Shown piece after piece: positions 53,253 to 62,635 of a stretch of 64,000 nt of DNA. Within the stretch, counting starts at the first letter, position 1; each line of letters opens with the position of its first letter. The notes below the pieces were generated by a model. That model had not been told where the DNA came from. It searched no databases and was given only the letters and a program-made list of their open reading frames with translations. The stretch lies in assembly GCF_029338315.1 (NCBI RefSeq), contig NZ_CP119794.1, positions 2,914,001 to 2,978,000 of the forward strand. The letters run 5' to 3'. The translations under genes were made by a program, and so were the position numbers. This DNA is from Haloarcula regularis (GTDB lineage: Archaea; Halobacteriota; Halobacteria; Halobacteriales; Haloarculaceae).

Positions 53253-54095
53253 ATGAGTTCACGTACAGTTCTGACAGTGTTCGTCGCGCTGCTGGTCCTC
53301 CTCGCGGGCTGTGGCGGCGCTGCCGTCTCCGAGGACGGGGACGGCGGCGCGGCCGGCAGCAACGACGGGACCGGTGGCGGCGACGGCTCGGCCGGCGACG
53401 CCGGATCGAGCGGCAGCGACGGCGACAGCCCGGACCAGTCGTTCGCGGTCACCGACTCGGAGCAGGCGCTCCGTGACGCCGGGAGCTTCACCGCCCGGTT
53501 GTACTTCGAGATGACCGACAGCAACGGGACGACGTCCTCGATAGAGCGCACCTATTCCGTCGACCTCGACGCCGAGCGCTCCGCCGAGTCGTTCTCGATC
53601 GTCGGCGACGCCGAGGCCGTCGAGTTCGAGACGTTCTACGCCGACGGCACGGCCTACACGAAACTCGGCGACGGCGAACAGGCGTTCTACCAGGTGCGAC
53701 CCGACGACACCGATCTGGTCGAGAACGCCCTCAGCCAGGGCATGACCGGCTACGACGAGTTCGACGACGCGCGGCACGACGGCACTGAGTCCTTCGACGG
53801 GACCACCGTCGACCGCTTCGTCTACTCCGACCCGACCGTCTGGCGACAGTACGGCACGACGACCTTCGGAGCCGAAGAGAACGTCACGGTCACCGACTTC
53901 ACCGTCGTCGTCCTGATCGACCGCGACGGCATCGCACGCTCGACCGAGTGGACCATGACCGGCGAGACGGAGGACGGACAGCCCGTTTCGGCCACCTGGC
54001 GCTACACGGTGACCGACCTGGGCTCGACGTCGGTCGAGGACCCCGACTGGCTCGACGACGCTATCGCCCAGAACCAGGGCCAGACCGACTACTGA
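53253..54095 (+). CDS. DUF7537-like lipoprotein
   Basis: A 280-residue secreted lipoprotein. The signal peptide ends LLAGC (cysteine 18), followed by a Gly/Ser/Asp-rich linker to about residue 65. The globular part alternates acidic beta strands (SVDLDAERSAESFSIVGDAE, ADGTAYTKLGDGEQAFYQV) as in haloarchaeal LolA-like families of the DUF7537 type. It is anchored to the outer face of the membrane. The role is unknown; binding of lipids is only a guess from the fold. The T-rich CCGTTTTTCGG just after the stop may be its terminator. Confidence 0.8.
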   Translation: MSSRTVLTVFVALLVLLAGCGGAAVSEDGDGGAAGSNDGTGGGDGSAGDAGSSGSDGDSPDQSFAVTDSEQALRDAGSFTARLYFEMTDSNGTTSSIERTYSVDLDAERSAESFSIVGDAEAVEFETFYADGTAYTKLGDGEQAFYQVRPDDTDLVENALSQGMTGYDEFDDARHDGTESFDGTTVDRFVYSDPTVWRQYGTTTFGAEENVTVTDFTVVVLIDRDGIARSTEWTMTGETEDGQPVSATWRYTVTDLGSTSVEDPDWLDDAIAQNQGQTDY

Positions 54096-54116
54096 CCGGT
54101 CCGTTTTTCGGTCACG

Positions 54117-54437
54117 TCACGGGAGCGGACAGAGGCTCGCGGTGACGACGGCTCGCTCGTCGCTCTCGTTGCGGAGGCCGTGGGCCTGCCCGCGCTCGTT
54201 CAACACGACGCCGGGCGCCCGGATTTGCGCTTCCGCGTCGTCCTGTATCACGACCACGGTACCCTCGACGACGTGGAAGACGTTCGTCGACTCGGCGTGG
54301 TCGTGTGGCTCGACCGTCGCTCCCGGCCCGAGCGCGAAGGCTTTCACCAGTACGTCGTCGGTCACCGCGAGTTCGCCGTCGACGACATCGCCGGCTCCGG
54401 GCCGGGCGTCGAACTCCGATAGTCGGTCGAGTGACAT
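54117..54437 (-). CDS. Small cupin protein
   Basis: A 106-residue single-domain cupin. Motif 1 is VEPHDHAESTNVFHVVEG with three histidines and a glutamate that can bind a metal, near residues 42-59; motif 2 is a weaker APGVVLNERGQAHGLRN near 74-90. Such proteins may be sugar or small-molecule isomerases, dioxygenases or sensors. No substrate clue is given by neighbours. It is convergent with the lipoprotein gene. Confidence 0.85.
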   Translation of the reverse strand: MSLDRLSEFDARPGAGDVVDGELAVTDDVLVKAFALGPGATVEPHDHAESTNVFHVVEGTVVVIQDDAEAQIRAPGVVLNERGQAHGLRNESDERAVVTASLCPLP

Positions 54438-54638
54438 ACGTCCACATCGGCCGGCACCGAGATAGTCCTTTTGACGAATTCGACCACGAGCGGCCCACAG
54501 ACCGCCGGTGTGCTGTGTGCCGGAGGTGGCCGCGAATCTAGATTTGATATCGCGATATGCGATTTATCAGTGCTGGCTCGAGCGGCGCCATCGTGGCTAC
54601 TCGCGGCCCAGGACACCAGAAATCCGTGAAATCCCGCC

Positions 54639-55546
54639 TCAGTCCAGATACGGCGACAGCGAGTCGAACGCCGCCGCCGCCACCGCCTCGGCGACGCCTT
54701 CGACGTCGACGTCACCCACGACGGCCGGATACTTCCGCTCGAAGTAGCTCACGATGTTGTCCACGTCACGCGTCAACAGTTCGCGCGCGTTCTCGTGGTC
54801 GGTCGGCACCGCCTGGGGCCAATCGAAGACGACGACCCCTGGTTCGTGACGAAGACGTTGTACTCGCTCATGTCCGCGTGGACGAACCCCTCGCGGTAGG
54901 CAGACTGCATCTCCTCGAGGACGAGCTCCAGGATGGGGACGACCTGGCCGTCGGTGAGGCCGGTCCGCGAGAGCTCGACACCGTCGACTTTCTCCATCAC
55001 GATCGCGTGGCGGTTCGCGTCGATGGGCTGGGGGACAGAGACGTCGGGGTACAGCGTCTCGAGTGCCTCGTACTCCCGTTCTGCGGCCTTCCGGGCCGTG
55101 TACTGCCAGGAGACGTGGTCCCGGTCGGAGGTGTAATCCCGTTCGCGCATCACCTCCCGGAAGTTGGTGTAGCCCTCCCGGTGGAACTTCAGGGCCAGGG
55201 GTTTGTACGACGTGACCTCGTAGACGTCGCTCTCCTTGCCCACTCCCAGGGGGGCGCCCATGCCCTCGATGGTGTCTCGCTCGACGAACGTGTGGAGCGC
55301 GAGCGCGTCGTAGCCCTCGAAGGTGAGTTTGAATCCCTCGTACTGGATGGTCTTTCGCTCGACGAGCCCCCGGTCCTCACAGCGGTCCAGTCGGTAGTCG
55401 ACGTTCTCTTCGGTCAGGCCGGAGAAGTCGGTGAGTTTCCCCCGGTCGACGAACTCCGAGAACCGCATCCCCTGCTCGACGCCCGAGAGCAGGTGAAAGT
55501 CCTCGGCCTCCAGTTCGGCCATCACGGAAGCGACGTTCTGGACCAT
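54639..55546 (-). CDS. rio2: RIO2 protein kinase, frameshifted near the C-terminus
   Basis: About 302 residues if repaired. Residues 1-85 form the RIO2 winged helix (MVQNVASVMAELEAEDFHLL). The kinase follows with GVGKESDVYEV (ATP loop), LKFHREG (lysine) and the catalytic FVHADMSEYNVFV. A run of four C on the plus strand at 54836-54839 is one short; repaired, the chain continues VVVFDWPQAVPTDHENA, with the metal Asp, to a stop at 54639. RIO2 matures the small ribosomal subunit. The ATG at 55546 was preferred to 55615 because TATATTAAAT at 55621-55630 is too close to the latter. Confidence 0.9.
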
Positions 55547-55620
55547 TAGCGTGCCGTAGTCGCCCGACTCGTAAAAGCGCGACGCGTTTGCCGGGGCGAC
55601 GGGGATAAACTCCACTCCGC

Positions 55621-55630
55621 TATATTAAAT
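55621..55630 (-). promoter_or_regulatory. Promoter of the RIO2 gene
   Basis: The AT-rich TATATTAAAT (plus strand) would place transcription start near 55600, giving a leader of about 50 bases to the ATG at 55546. Confidence 0.45.
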
Positions 55631-55792
55631 CGAGGATAGTGGACCGGTGGAGGACGCCGCCAGCGTCCCGTTCCGGGGCTTCCGGGGTGCCGGCTTCGTC
55701 TGTCCAGGGTCGACGTGCCTGCCGCGGTCGGCCACCGGACTGTTTGTGCAGAGATAGCAAATAACAAAGTAGGCGGTGGCCGTTACTCCGGT

Positions 55793-56266
55793 ATGCGCGT
55801 CTTCGAGACCGAACTTCCCGGCGTGGGCCGGCGGTACACTGTCGAGTTCGCCGACGGGCGCCGGCTGACCGTCCTCCTCTACAACGACGGCAGACGCGAG
55901 ACCTTCTGGCGGGCGGAGGAGGACGACGACAGCGAGCGGCTGTTCACCCTCTCCGAGCCCCAGGCCCGGAAGATAGCCGAGATATTCGACGGGACGTACT
56001 TCACGCCGGTCGCCGACGAACTCGGCGACACCCTGGACCACGCACGTATCCGGTGGGTCGAACTCACCGAGGACGACCCGCTCGTCGGGCTGTCCCTCGG
56101 CGAGAGCGCGCTGCGGAGCGAGACTGGCGTCCTCGTCATCGGCGTCCAGCGAGGCGACCGGACCATCGGGAACCCGACCGCCGACACGGTGCTTCGTGCC
56201 GGTGACGTCCTGGTCACCGTCGGGAGCGACGAGGCACACGACCGGCTGACGGAGTTGCTCACGTAG
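55793..56266 (+). CDS. TrkA-C (KhtT-like) regulatory subunit of a cation antiporter
   Basis: A 157-residue protein. Residues 1-75 are the N-terminal domain found in KhtT-type regulators (VGRRYTVEFADGRRLTVLLY), and 80-157 form an RCK_C domain (LTEDDPLVGLSLGES, VLRAGDVLVTVGSDEAHDRL) that binds nucleotides or ions. It stops four bases before the antiporter start. Together they form the two-gene KhtTU/AmhTM-type potassium or ammonium/proton antiporter, with this subunit as the gate. Confidence 0.88.
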   Translation: MRVFETELPGVGRRYTVEFADGRRLTVLLYNDGRRETFWRAEEDDDSERLFTLSEPQARKIAEIFDGTYFTPVADELGDTLDHARIRWVELTEDDPLVGLSLGESALRSETGVLVIGVQRGDRTIGNPTADTVLRAGDVLVTVGSDEAHDRLTELLT

Positions 56267-56270
56267 TCGC

Positions 56271-57453
56271 GTGACGGACCCGCTGCTCGTCCTGGGACTC
56301 GCGCTCCTGGCCCTCGTCGTGCTCGCTCGCGCCGCCCAGGCCGTCGGGCAGTCGGTCCTCCCGGTCTACATCCTCTTTGGCGTCCTCGTCGGGCCGTTCG
56401 GATTCGGCCTCGGGGTCCTGACCGTCGGGGTCCCGCTCCCGACGCTGCTCTCGCTCCCCGCGGCGGTGGGCGTCGTCTTGCTCCTCTTTCGTCGGGCTCG
56501 AACTCACCGTCACCGACCTGCTCGCGAACCGGTGGGCGTTCGCCCGCGCCGGGACCGTCGACGTCGGCATCAGCCTCGGTCTCGGGGCACTGCTGGGCCT
56601 TGCCGCGGGCTTTTCGTTGCTCGAGACGGCCTTCCTCGCACTCGTCGTGTTCAACTCCTCGACGGCCATCGTCGCCCGGTCGGTCCTCGACTTCGGGTGG
56701 ATCGGTACGCCGGAGGGCGACGCCATCTTCGGGCTCGTCGTCGTCGAGGACCTCGTGACGGCGGGACTGTTCGGCGTCCTCTCGGCCGTCGTCGGTGGTG
56801 GGTCGGGGTGGTCGCTGGCCGCCGCGTTGCTGGCTGGCCTCTCGTTCCTGGTCGCCCTCACGGCGGTCTCGCTGCACGGCAGCGACGTCGTCGAGCGCGC
56901 CTTCCGGCCGCTCGGGAGCGAGCTGTTCGTCCTCGCTTCCCTGGGTGCCACGGCTGTCGTCGGCGGACTGGGCGTGCTCACGCGGACCAGCGAGGCCGTG
57001 GCGGCGTTCCTGGCCGGCAGCGTCTTCCGGAACGCCGGCCTCCTCCCGGAGGCCGAACGGTACCTCGCGCCCGTCCGGGACGTCTTCGCCGTCGCGTTCT
57101 TCGTGTGGGTCGGCGTCCGGACGGACCCGGGGGTCGTGGGCCGGGTCGGGCCGTTCATCGCCGTCGCGAGCGTCGTGACCCTCGGCGGGCAGGTCGTCAG
57201 CGGCTACTACGCGGGGCGCGCGTTCGGCCTTGACCCGGACGGGGCCGTCCGGATGGGCACCGCGCTCACCCCGAGAGGGGAGTTCTCGCTCGTCATCGCC
57301 GCCTTCCTGGCGACCGCCGGAACGACGCCGATTCTCACCGAGGTCATCCCCGCGTTCACCGTCGGCTACGTCCTCGTGACGAGCGTCGTCGGGAGCGTCC
57401 TCGTCCGGCAGGCCGACACACTCGCCGCGGTCCGTCGGCGCGTGTGGGCCTGA
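56271..57453 (+). pseudogene. Cation:proton antiporter (KefB/KhtU type), frameshifted
   Basis: About 394 codons if repaired, a CPA2 antiporter with 11-13 helices. It starts at GTG 56271 (VLPVYILFGVLVGPFGFG) and leaves frame at 56487-56490 just before the conserved LFxVGLEL segment; one base is extra or two are missing. The remainder is intact (FNSSTAIVARSVLDFGWIG, LVVVEDLVTAGLFG with the ion-binding Asp, TPRGEFSLVIAAFLATAG). It pairs with the TrkA-C subunit upstream and probably exports K+ in exchange for protons. Disruption of only one short site again suggests an assembly error. Confidence 0.87.
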
Positions 57454-57470
57454 CCGCTGTCAGCGCCGTT

Positions 57471-57896
57471 TCAGAGCCCCTCGAACTCGGTGATGGCCTC
57501 GCGCCAGTGGTCCGGAATCGGGCGCGGCGCCTGCGCCGCCCGGTCGTAGGTGACGACCGTCGTTTCGCCGGTGGCCGCGACGGCGCCCTCATCGCGCAGT
57601 TCGTACTCGAGGGTGAAGCTCTTCTCACCCAGGCGGGTCACCCTGACGGCGACGGCGACGCTGTCGGTCATCGTTATCGACCGTTCGTAGTCGATCTGGA
57701 GGTTGGCGATGACGATGCCGGTCCCCTCCCCGTCGCCGCCGGTGAGGGTCGCGCTGTCCTCGCGGCCGACCACCGACTCGAGGTAGTCGATGCGGGCCTC
57801 CTCGAAGTACGTTCCGTAGGTGACGTTGTTGACGTGACCGTAACTGTCGACGTCCCGGTACCGCACCGCGACGTCCGTGGTGAAGTCAAAGCTCAC
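57471..57896 (-). CDS. Hotdog-fold acyl-CoA thioesterase (4HBT family)
   Basis: A 141-residue protein starting at GTG 57896. The catalytic-type motif RYRDVDSYGHVNNVTYGTYF at residues 12-31 is the 4-hydroxybenzoyl-CoA thioesterase signature with its aspartate, and the long helix EEARIDYLES follows. It likely hydrolyses short acyl-CoA esters. The start overlaps the stop of msrA by four bases, so both genes form an operon. Confidence 0.88.
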   Translation of the reverse strand: MSFDFTTDVAVRYRDVDSYGHVNNVTYGTYFEEARIDYLESVVGREDSATLTGGDGEGTGIVIANLQIDYERSITMTDSVAVAVRVTRLGEKSFTLEYELRDEGAVAATGETTVVTYDRAAQAPRPIPDHWREAITEFEGL

Positions 57897-58417
57897 GCCA
57901 GCAGTTCCGCGTGCTTCTCCTCGAGCTTTTCGAGTTTCGGCGGGATGGTCATCCGGCAGTACGCCTGGGTGGGGTTCTTCTCGAAGTAGTCCTGGTGGTA
58001 CTCCTCGGCGGGGTAGAACGCCTCGAGTGGTTCGACCTCGGTGACGATGGCGTCGTCGTAGCCGGGCTGGATGTCCTCGATGAACGCCTCCGCGGTCTCG
58101 CGCTGGGTCTCGTCGTGGTAGAAGATTGCCGACCGGTACTGGGTGCCGACGTCGTTGCCCTGGCGGTTCAGCGTCGTCGGGTTGTGGGTGGTGAAAAAAA
58201 CTGCGAGCAGTTCCTCGTAGCTCACCACGTCGGGGTCGTAGGTGACCTGGACGCACTCGGCGTGGCCGGTCTCCTCGCGACAGACGGCCTCGTAACTGGG
58301 GTTCGCGACGTGACCGCCGCTGTACCCCGAGACGACGTCCGTCACGCCTTTGATCTGCTTGAACACGGACTCGGTACACCAGAAGCAGCCCCCGGCGAAC
58401 GTCGCTTGTGCTGTCAT
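57893..58417 (-). CDS. msrA: Peptide methionine-(S)-S-oxide reductase MsrA
   Basis: A 174-residue MsrA that reduces the S form of methionine sulfoxide in proteins. The catalytic motif GCFWCTE lies at residues 9-15, with GYSGGHVANPSYEAVC at 33-48 and a resolving cysteine in YCRMTIPPKLEKL near the C-terminus. It belongs to the oxidative repair set, and its operon partner is the thioesterase. Confidence 0.96.
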   Translation of the reverse strand: MTAQATFAGGCFWCTESVFKQIKGVTDVVSGYSGGHVANPSYEAVCREETGHAECVQVTYDPDVVSYEELLAVFFTTHNPTTLNRQGNDVGTQYRSAIFYHDETQRETAEAFIEDIQPGYDDAIVTEVEPLEAFYPAEEYHQDYFEKNPTQAYCRMTIPPKLEKLEEKHAELLA

Positions 58418-58471
58418 CTCACGTATGTAGGCGCGCGAGAGGGAAAACAGCCTCGGCGGTGTGCGTCGGGG

Positions 58472-60110
58472 TCACCGATCCACGTCGCCCATGATGGGGT
58501 CGAGGCTGCCGAGGGTGGCCACGAGGTCGGCGACGTACTCCCCACGGGCCATCTCGGGGAGTACCTGCACGTGCGAGAACGACGGACCGCGAATCTTGAA
58601 GCGGGCGGGCGTCTCGGTGCCGTCGGTGCGGATGTAGATGCCCAGCTCGCCCTTGGCGGACTCGACGGCGCGGTAGATCTCTCGGTCGGGGTCGGGCCGA
58701 ATCGTCCGCGGGACGTTGGCCTGTATCTCGCGATCTGCCTCGGGCCACTCCTCCAGCAGGTCCACGCACTGGTCGATGATCTTCGCGGACTCCTCGACCT
58801 CCCGGAGGCGGACGAGCAGGCGCGAGAAGTTGTCGCCCTCGTCCTCGGTGACGACCGACCAGTCGAGTTCGTCGTAGTAGCCGTAGGGGTCGTCCCGCCG
58901 CAGGTCGTAGTCGACGCCCGACCCGCGTGCGACGGGCCCGGTACAGCCGTACGCTCGGGCCGTCTCCGCCGGGAGGTGGCCGGTGCCGACCGTCCGCGCC
59001 TGGATGATCTCGTTCCCGGTGAGCAGTGTGTGGTACTCCTCGAGTTTGGTCGGCAGGTCCTCGAGGAACGCCCGGATGTTCTCGAAGAAGGCCTCGCGCG
59101 GCTCCGGAAGGTCCCACGCGACCCCGCCCAGGCGGAAGTAGTTGAACATCAGGCGCTGGCCGGTCAGGTCCTCGAGGACGTCCTGGACGAGTTCGCGGTC
59201 CCGGACGCCCCACTGGAAGACGGGCGTGAACTCGCCGATGACGTCCAGCGCGTAGGTCGCGACCGCGAGCAGGTGTCCGAGGATGCGCGAGAACTCGCCA
59301 CACATCGTCCGGATGACCTGTGCGTACTCCGGAACCTCGATGCCCACGAGGGATTCGGCGGTTCGGGCGTACGCCCACTCGTTCAGCAGGCCGGCCCCGC
59401 TCCAGTCCCATCGGTCGGGGTACGGCATGATCTGGTGGCGATAGGTCTTCGACTGGCACATCTGCTCCTCACAGCGGTGGATGTACCCGATGTCGGGCGA
59501 TGTCGGCGACCTGCTCCCCGTCCAGTGACACCTCGAGGTGGAGCACACCGTGGGTCGATGGGTGATGGGGGCCCATGTTCAGGTGCAGCGTCTCCGGACC
59601 CTCGCGCCGGTCCTCGAGGATGCGCTCGTGCTCGCGGTAGGTGACGATTTGGGGCTGGTCCTGGTTGTAGTCCTTCGAGAGGGGGTGGCCCTGCCAGGTC
59701 TCGGGGAGCAGGATACGCCGGAGGTCGGGGTGCCCCTCGTACTCGATGCCGACGAGGTCGTAGGCCTCCCGTTCGTGCCACGCCGCCGTCGGGTAGACGG
59801 GGGCGGCCGACTCGCTCGTCGGGTCGTCTTTCGTCGTGGGGACGACTACCGACAGCTCCGTCGTGGGGTCGTCGTAGCGCCGCAGGTGATAGATTGACTC
59901 GTAGCGGTCGTCGTACTCCTGTGCGGTGACGGTGGCACAGTGATCGAGACCGGACTCGGCTTTCAGCTTCGAGAGCACCGTCTGGACCTCGTCGGCGCGG
60001 ACGACGACTGCAGGCGCGTGCTCGTGGTCGTCGGTCGCGACGACGTGCTCGCGGATGGGGTCGACGAGCGGCGTCGACTCGACAGCGTCGACACGGACTG
60101 TCTGTGACAT
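58472..60110 (-). pseudogene. nuoCD: NuoCD-type fusion subunit, isolated and frameshifted
   Basis: About 546 codons if repaired. Residues 1-190 are NuoC (VTAQEYDDRYESIYHLRRYD, WHEREAYDLVGIEYEGHPDL, LPETWQGHPL), and the rest is NuoD (LNMGPHHPSTHGVLHL, YIHRCEEQMCQ, RIMPYPDR-like QIMPYPDRWDW, FNYFRLGGVAWDLPEP, GPVARGSGVDYDLRRDDPYG). Near 59495-59498 one base is extra or, judged by relatives, two are missing, breaking VADI/PDIGY. NuoCD belongs to the peripheral arm of complex I next to the quinone site. No other nuo gene is adjacent, which is unusual, so this may be a second or relocated copy. The start is ATG 60110. Confidence 0.87.
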
Positions 60111-60167
60111 CTCGTGGGTGCCGATTTGCGACGCCGCCCCCTGTGTCTGATGCCCCAACGGCGAGGC

Positions 60168-60174
60168 TTATTTA
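60168..60174 (+). promoter_or_regulatory. TATA box for the HTH_10 regulator
   Basis: TTATTTA is centred 27 bases before the GTG start at 60198 and decides for that start. Confidence 0.6.
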
Positions 60175-60197
60175 TCAAGAGGGGTCGAACGGCCGCC

Positions 60198-60872
60198 GTG
60201 AAGTACGTCAGCCTCTCGCTCGCGATGGACGCCGACGTCCGCCATCCGATGCACCAGTTCGTCGTCGAACACGACGGCTACGAGGCGAGTTACCTCGTGC
60301 GTGGCAACGAGGTCGGCGAGGACGTCCAGACGCTGCTCTTCCACGTCGATGGCTTCCCGCCCGACCCCTACCGGGCGGCCCTGGAGCGGACCGACTCGGT
60401 CGTGGAGTACGCCATCTCGACGTGTCCCGACGAGACGTTCTACCTCTATGTCAGGGACCGTCCCACGGGGACGGACCGGGACCTCGTCGACGCGCTCTTG
60501 CAGGTCGGCCTCGTGCCCGTCTCGCCCGTCGCCTACCGGGCCGACGGCACGGTCGGCCTCACCCTGGTGGGGCCCGGGAAGACGGTCCAGCGCGCCCTCG
60601 AAGCCCTGCCGGCGTGGGCCACGGTCGACGTCCGGGAGGTGGGCACGTACTCGAGTCGCCGGCTGGACACGACAGCGACGCTGACCGACCGGCAGTTCGC
60701 CGCCGTCTCGGCGGCTGTCGAGTGTGGCTACTACGACGACCCCCGACGCGGGAGCACAGAGGAGGTGGCCACGGCGCTGGACTGTGCGCCCAGCACCGCC
60801 GCCGAACACCTCCGGAAGGCCGAAGCCCGCGTCATGGAACGGCTCGTCGACACCGGCACCCGGCAACCCTAG
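60198..60872 (+). CDS. HTH_10 (bacterioopsin-activator-like) regulator
   Basis: A 224-residue protein from GTG 60198. Residues 1-150 are the sensor-like part of the Bat-type family (SLSLAMDADVRHPMHQFVVE). Residues 165-215 are HTH_10 (LTDRQFAAVSAAVECGYYDD, then TEEVATALDCAPSTAAEHL). HTH_10 proteins regulate diverse genes in haloarchaea, including purple-membrane genes for Bat. Nothing in the neighbourhood fixes its target; it is divergent from nuoCD. Confidence 0.88.
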   Translation: MKYVSLSLAMDADVRHPMHQFVVEHDGYEASYLVRGNEVGEDVQTLLFHVDGFPPDPYRAALERTDSVVEYAISTCPDETFYLYVRDRPTGTDRDLVDALLQVGLVPVSPVAYRADGTVGLTLVGPGKTVQRALEALPAWATVDVREVGTYSSRRLDTTATLTDRQFAAVSAAVECGYYDDPRRGSTEEVATALDCAPSTAAEHLRKAEARVMERLVDTGTRQP

Positions 60873-60909
60873 CGCAACCCATATCGGCCCGAGCGACCTA
60901 CACCCGTCG

Positions 60910-61707
60910 ATGACCGACCTCTCGGCCCTGGAGTGGCGCGTCGTCGGCGAGGAGCGCCACCCGGGCCCGACGACGATGGCCCTCGAGGAGGTGGCCGCCG
61001 AGACCGTCGCCGACGGTGGCCCGGCCACGGTCCGGGTGTACACCTGGCCCGACACGCTCTCGCTGGGGTACAACCAGGACCCCGAGACGATAGACTGGGA
61101 CTACTGCGAGCGCGAGGGCGTCGGCGTCACGCGCCGACCGACCGGCGGCGGCGCCATCTACCACGATTCGGTCGGCGACATCTCGTATGGCATCGTCGCC
61201 CCCGCCGACGCCGTCCCCGGGAACCTCATGGACTGCTACGAACTGTTCTGTGAGCCGGTACTGGACGCGTTCGGCCGGCTGGGCGTCGACGCGGACTTCG
61301 TCGAGCGCGAACGCGAGGCGATCTATCACCCGGCCTGTTACCTCCGGGCGCTCCACCCGGCCCACGACGTCGTCGGCCCCGACGGCCGGAAGATCAGCGG
61401 CAACGCCCAGTACCGCCAGCGCGAGGCCGTCGTCCAGCACGGATCGCTCTCGTTCTCGCTGCGGCCCGAGCGCCACTGTGGCTGTTTCGCCGGCAAGCCG
61501 GACCCGGGCGCGTTCGGCGAGCGCGTGGGTGCCATCGACGAGTACGTCGACGTCTCGCGCGACGAGGCGGTCGAGACGCTCCACGAGACGCTGACCGAGT
61601 GGTGTGGTGCCCACGAAGGGACCTGGACCGACGCGGAACTGGCGCGTGCCCGTGCCCTCGCCGTCGAAAAGTACGCCGCGGACGAGTGGGTGCGGCGGGC
61701 GCCCTGA
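60910..61707 (+). CDS. lplA: Lipoate-protein ligase family protein
   Basis: A 265-residue LplA/LipB-type ligase. Substrate loop [12 protein letters not shown] near residues 77-88, the essential lysine in [11 protein letters not shown] near 159-169 and GSLSFSL near 178. It may attach lipoate or another cofactor-like acid to E2 and GcvH lysines. The ATG at 60910 is the only plausible start, as an upstream extension would cover the end of the previous gene. It is 37 bases after the HTH_10 gene. Confidence 0.9.
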   Translation: MTDLSALEWRVVGEERHPGPTTMALEEVAAETVADGGPATVRVYTWPDTLSLGYNQDPETIDWDYCEREGVGVTRRPTGGGAIYHDSVGDISYGIVAPADAVPGNLMDCYELFCEPVLDAFGRLGVDADFVEREREAIYHPACYLRALHPAHDVVGPDGRKISGNAQYRQREAVVQHGSLSFSLRPERHCGCFAGKPDPGAFGERVGAIDEYVDVSRDEAVETLHETLTEWCGAHEGTWTDAELARARALAVEKYAADEWVRRAP

Positions 61708-61754
61708 CCGCCGACTCCGGAACCTCTTTTGTGCCAGCTCCCCCACCCCGGAGC

Positions 61755-62588
61755 ATGGTACGAGTCGGCGCACACACCTCCATCGCGGGCGGCGCGTTCA
61801 ACGCCGTCGAAGAGCAGGTCGAATACGGCGGCAACTGCGGGCAGATATTCTCGCACTCGCCGCAGGTCTGGCAGGACCCCAACATCGAGGACGGGGAAGC
61901 AGCGCGGTTCCGCTCGCTCTCCGAGGAGCACGGCGTCGGCCCGTGGGTCATCCACTCGTCCTATCTCGTGAACCTCTGTACGCCCAAAGACGACCTCCGC
62001 GAGAAGTCCGTCGACTCCATGCAGCAGGAGGTCGACGCCGCGGCCACGCTGGACGTCGAGTACGTCAACGTCCACCTGGGTGCCCACACCGGTGCGGGCG
62101 TCGACGGCGGCCTCTCGAACGCCGCGAGCGCGCTGGACGAACTGGACGTGCCCGACGGCGTCACCGTGCTCGTGGAATCTGACGCCGGCAGCGGCACGAA
62201 GCTCGGCGGCGACTTCGAGCACCTCGCGACGGTCCGCGAGCGGACCGACCTGGACATCGAGTTCTGTTTGGACACCGCCCACGCGTTCGCGGCCGGGTAC
62301 GACCTCTCGACGCCCGAGGCGGTCGCGGAGACGCTGGCGGAGTTCGACGACGTGGTCGGTTTCGAGGACCTGGCCTGCGTCCACCTCAACGACTCCAAGC
62401 ACGCCTGCGGGACGAACAAGGACGAACATGCCCACGTGGGTAAGGGAGAGATCGGCGACGACGGCATGCGCGCGTTCGTCAATCACGACGCCATCAGAGA
62501 CGTGCCGATAGTGCTCGAGACGCCCACGGAAGACGGGAAGAGCTACCCGTGGAACATCCAGCGGGTCCGCGAGCTGCGCGACTCGTAG
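61755..62588 (+). CDS. nfo: Endonuclease IV (deoxyribonuclease IV)
   Basis: A 277-residue AP endonuclease of the Nfo TIM-barrel family that cuts 5' of abasic sites. Zinc-cluster motifs are [10 protein letters not shown] near 96, VESDAGSG near 139, [13 protein letters not shown] near 172 and [10 protein letters not shown]...[12 protein letters not shown] near 215-236. All expected histidines and acids are visible. It is a base-excision repair enzyme, followed by a methyltransferase gene in the same direction. Confidence 0.95.
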   Translation: MVRVGAHTSIAGGAFNAVEEQVEYGGNCGQIFSHSPQVWQDPNIEDGEAARFRSLSEEHGVGPWVIHSSYLVNLCTPKDDLREKSVDSMQQEVDAAATLDVEYVNVHLGAHTGAGVDGGLSNAASALDELDVPDGVTVLVESDAGSGTKLGGDFEHLATVRERTDLDIEFCLDTAHAFAAGYDLSTPEAVAETLAEFDDVVGFEDLACVHLNDSKHACGTNKDEHAHVGKGEIGDDGMRAFVNHDAIRDVPIVLETPTEDGKSYPWNIQRVRELRDS

Positions 62589-62635
62589 CGCCGCTGACCG
62601 CTGCACTTTTGCCCGCGACCCGACTCCCTGTGAGT

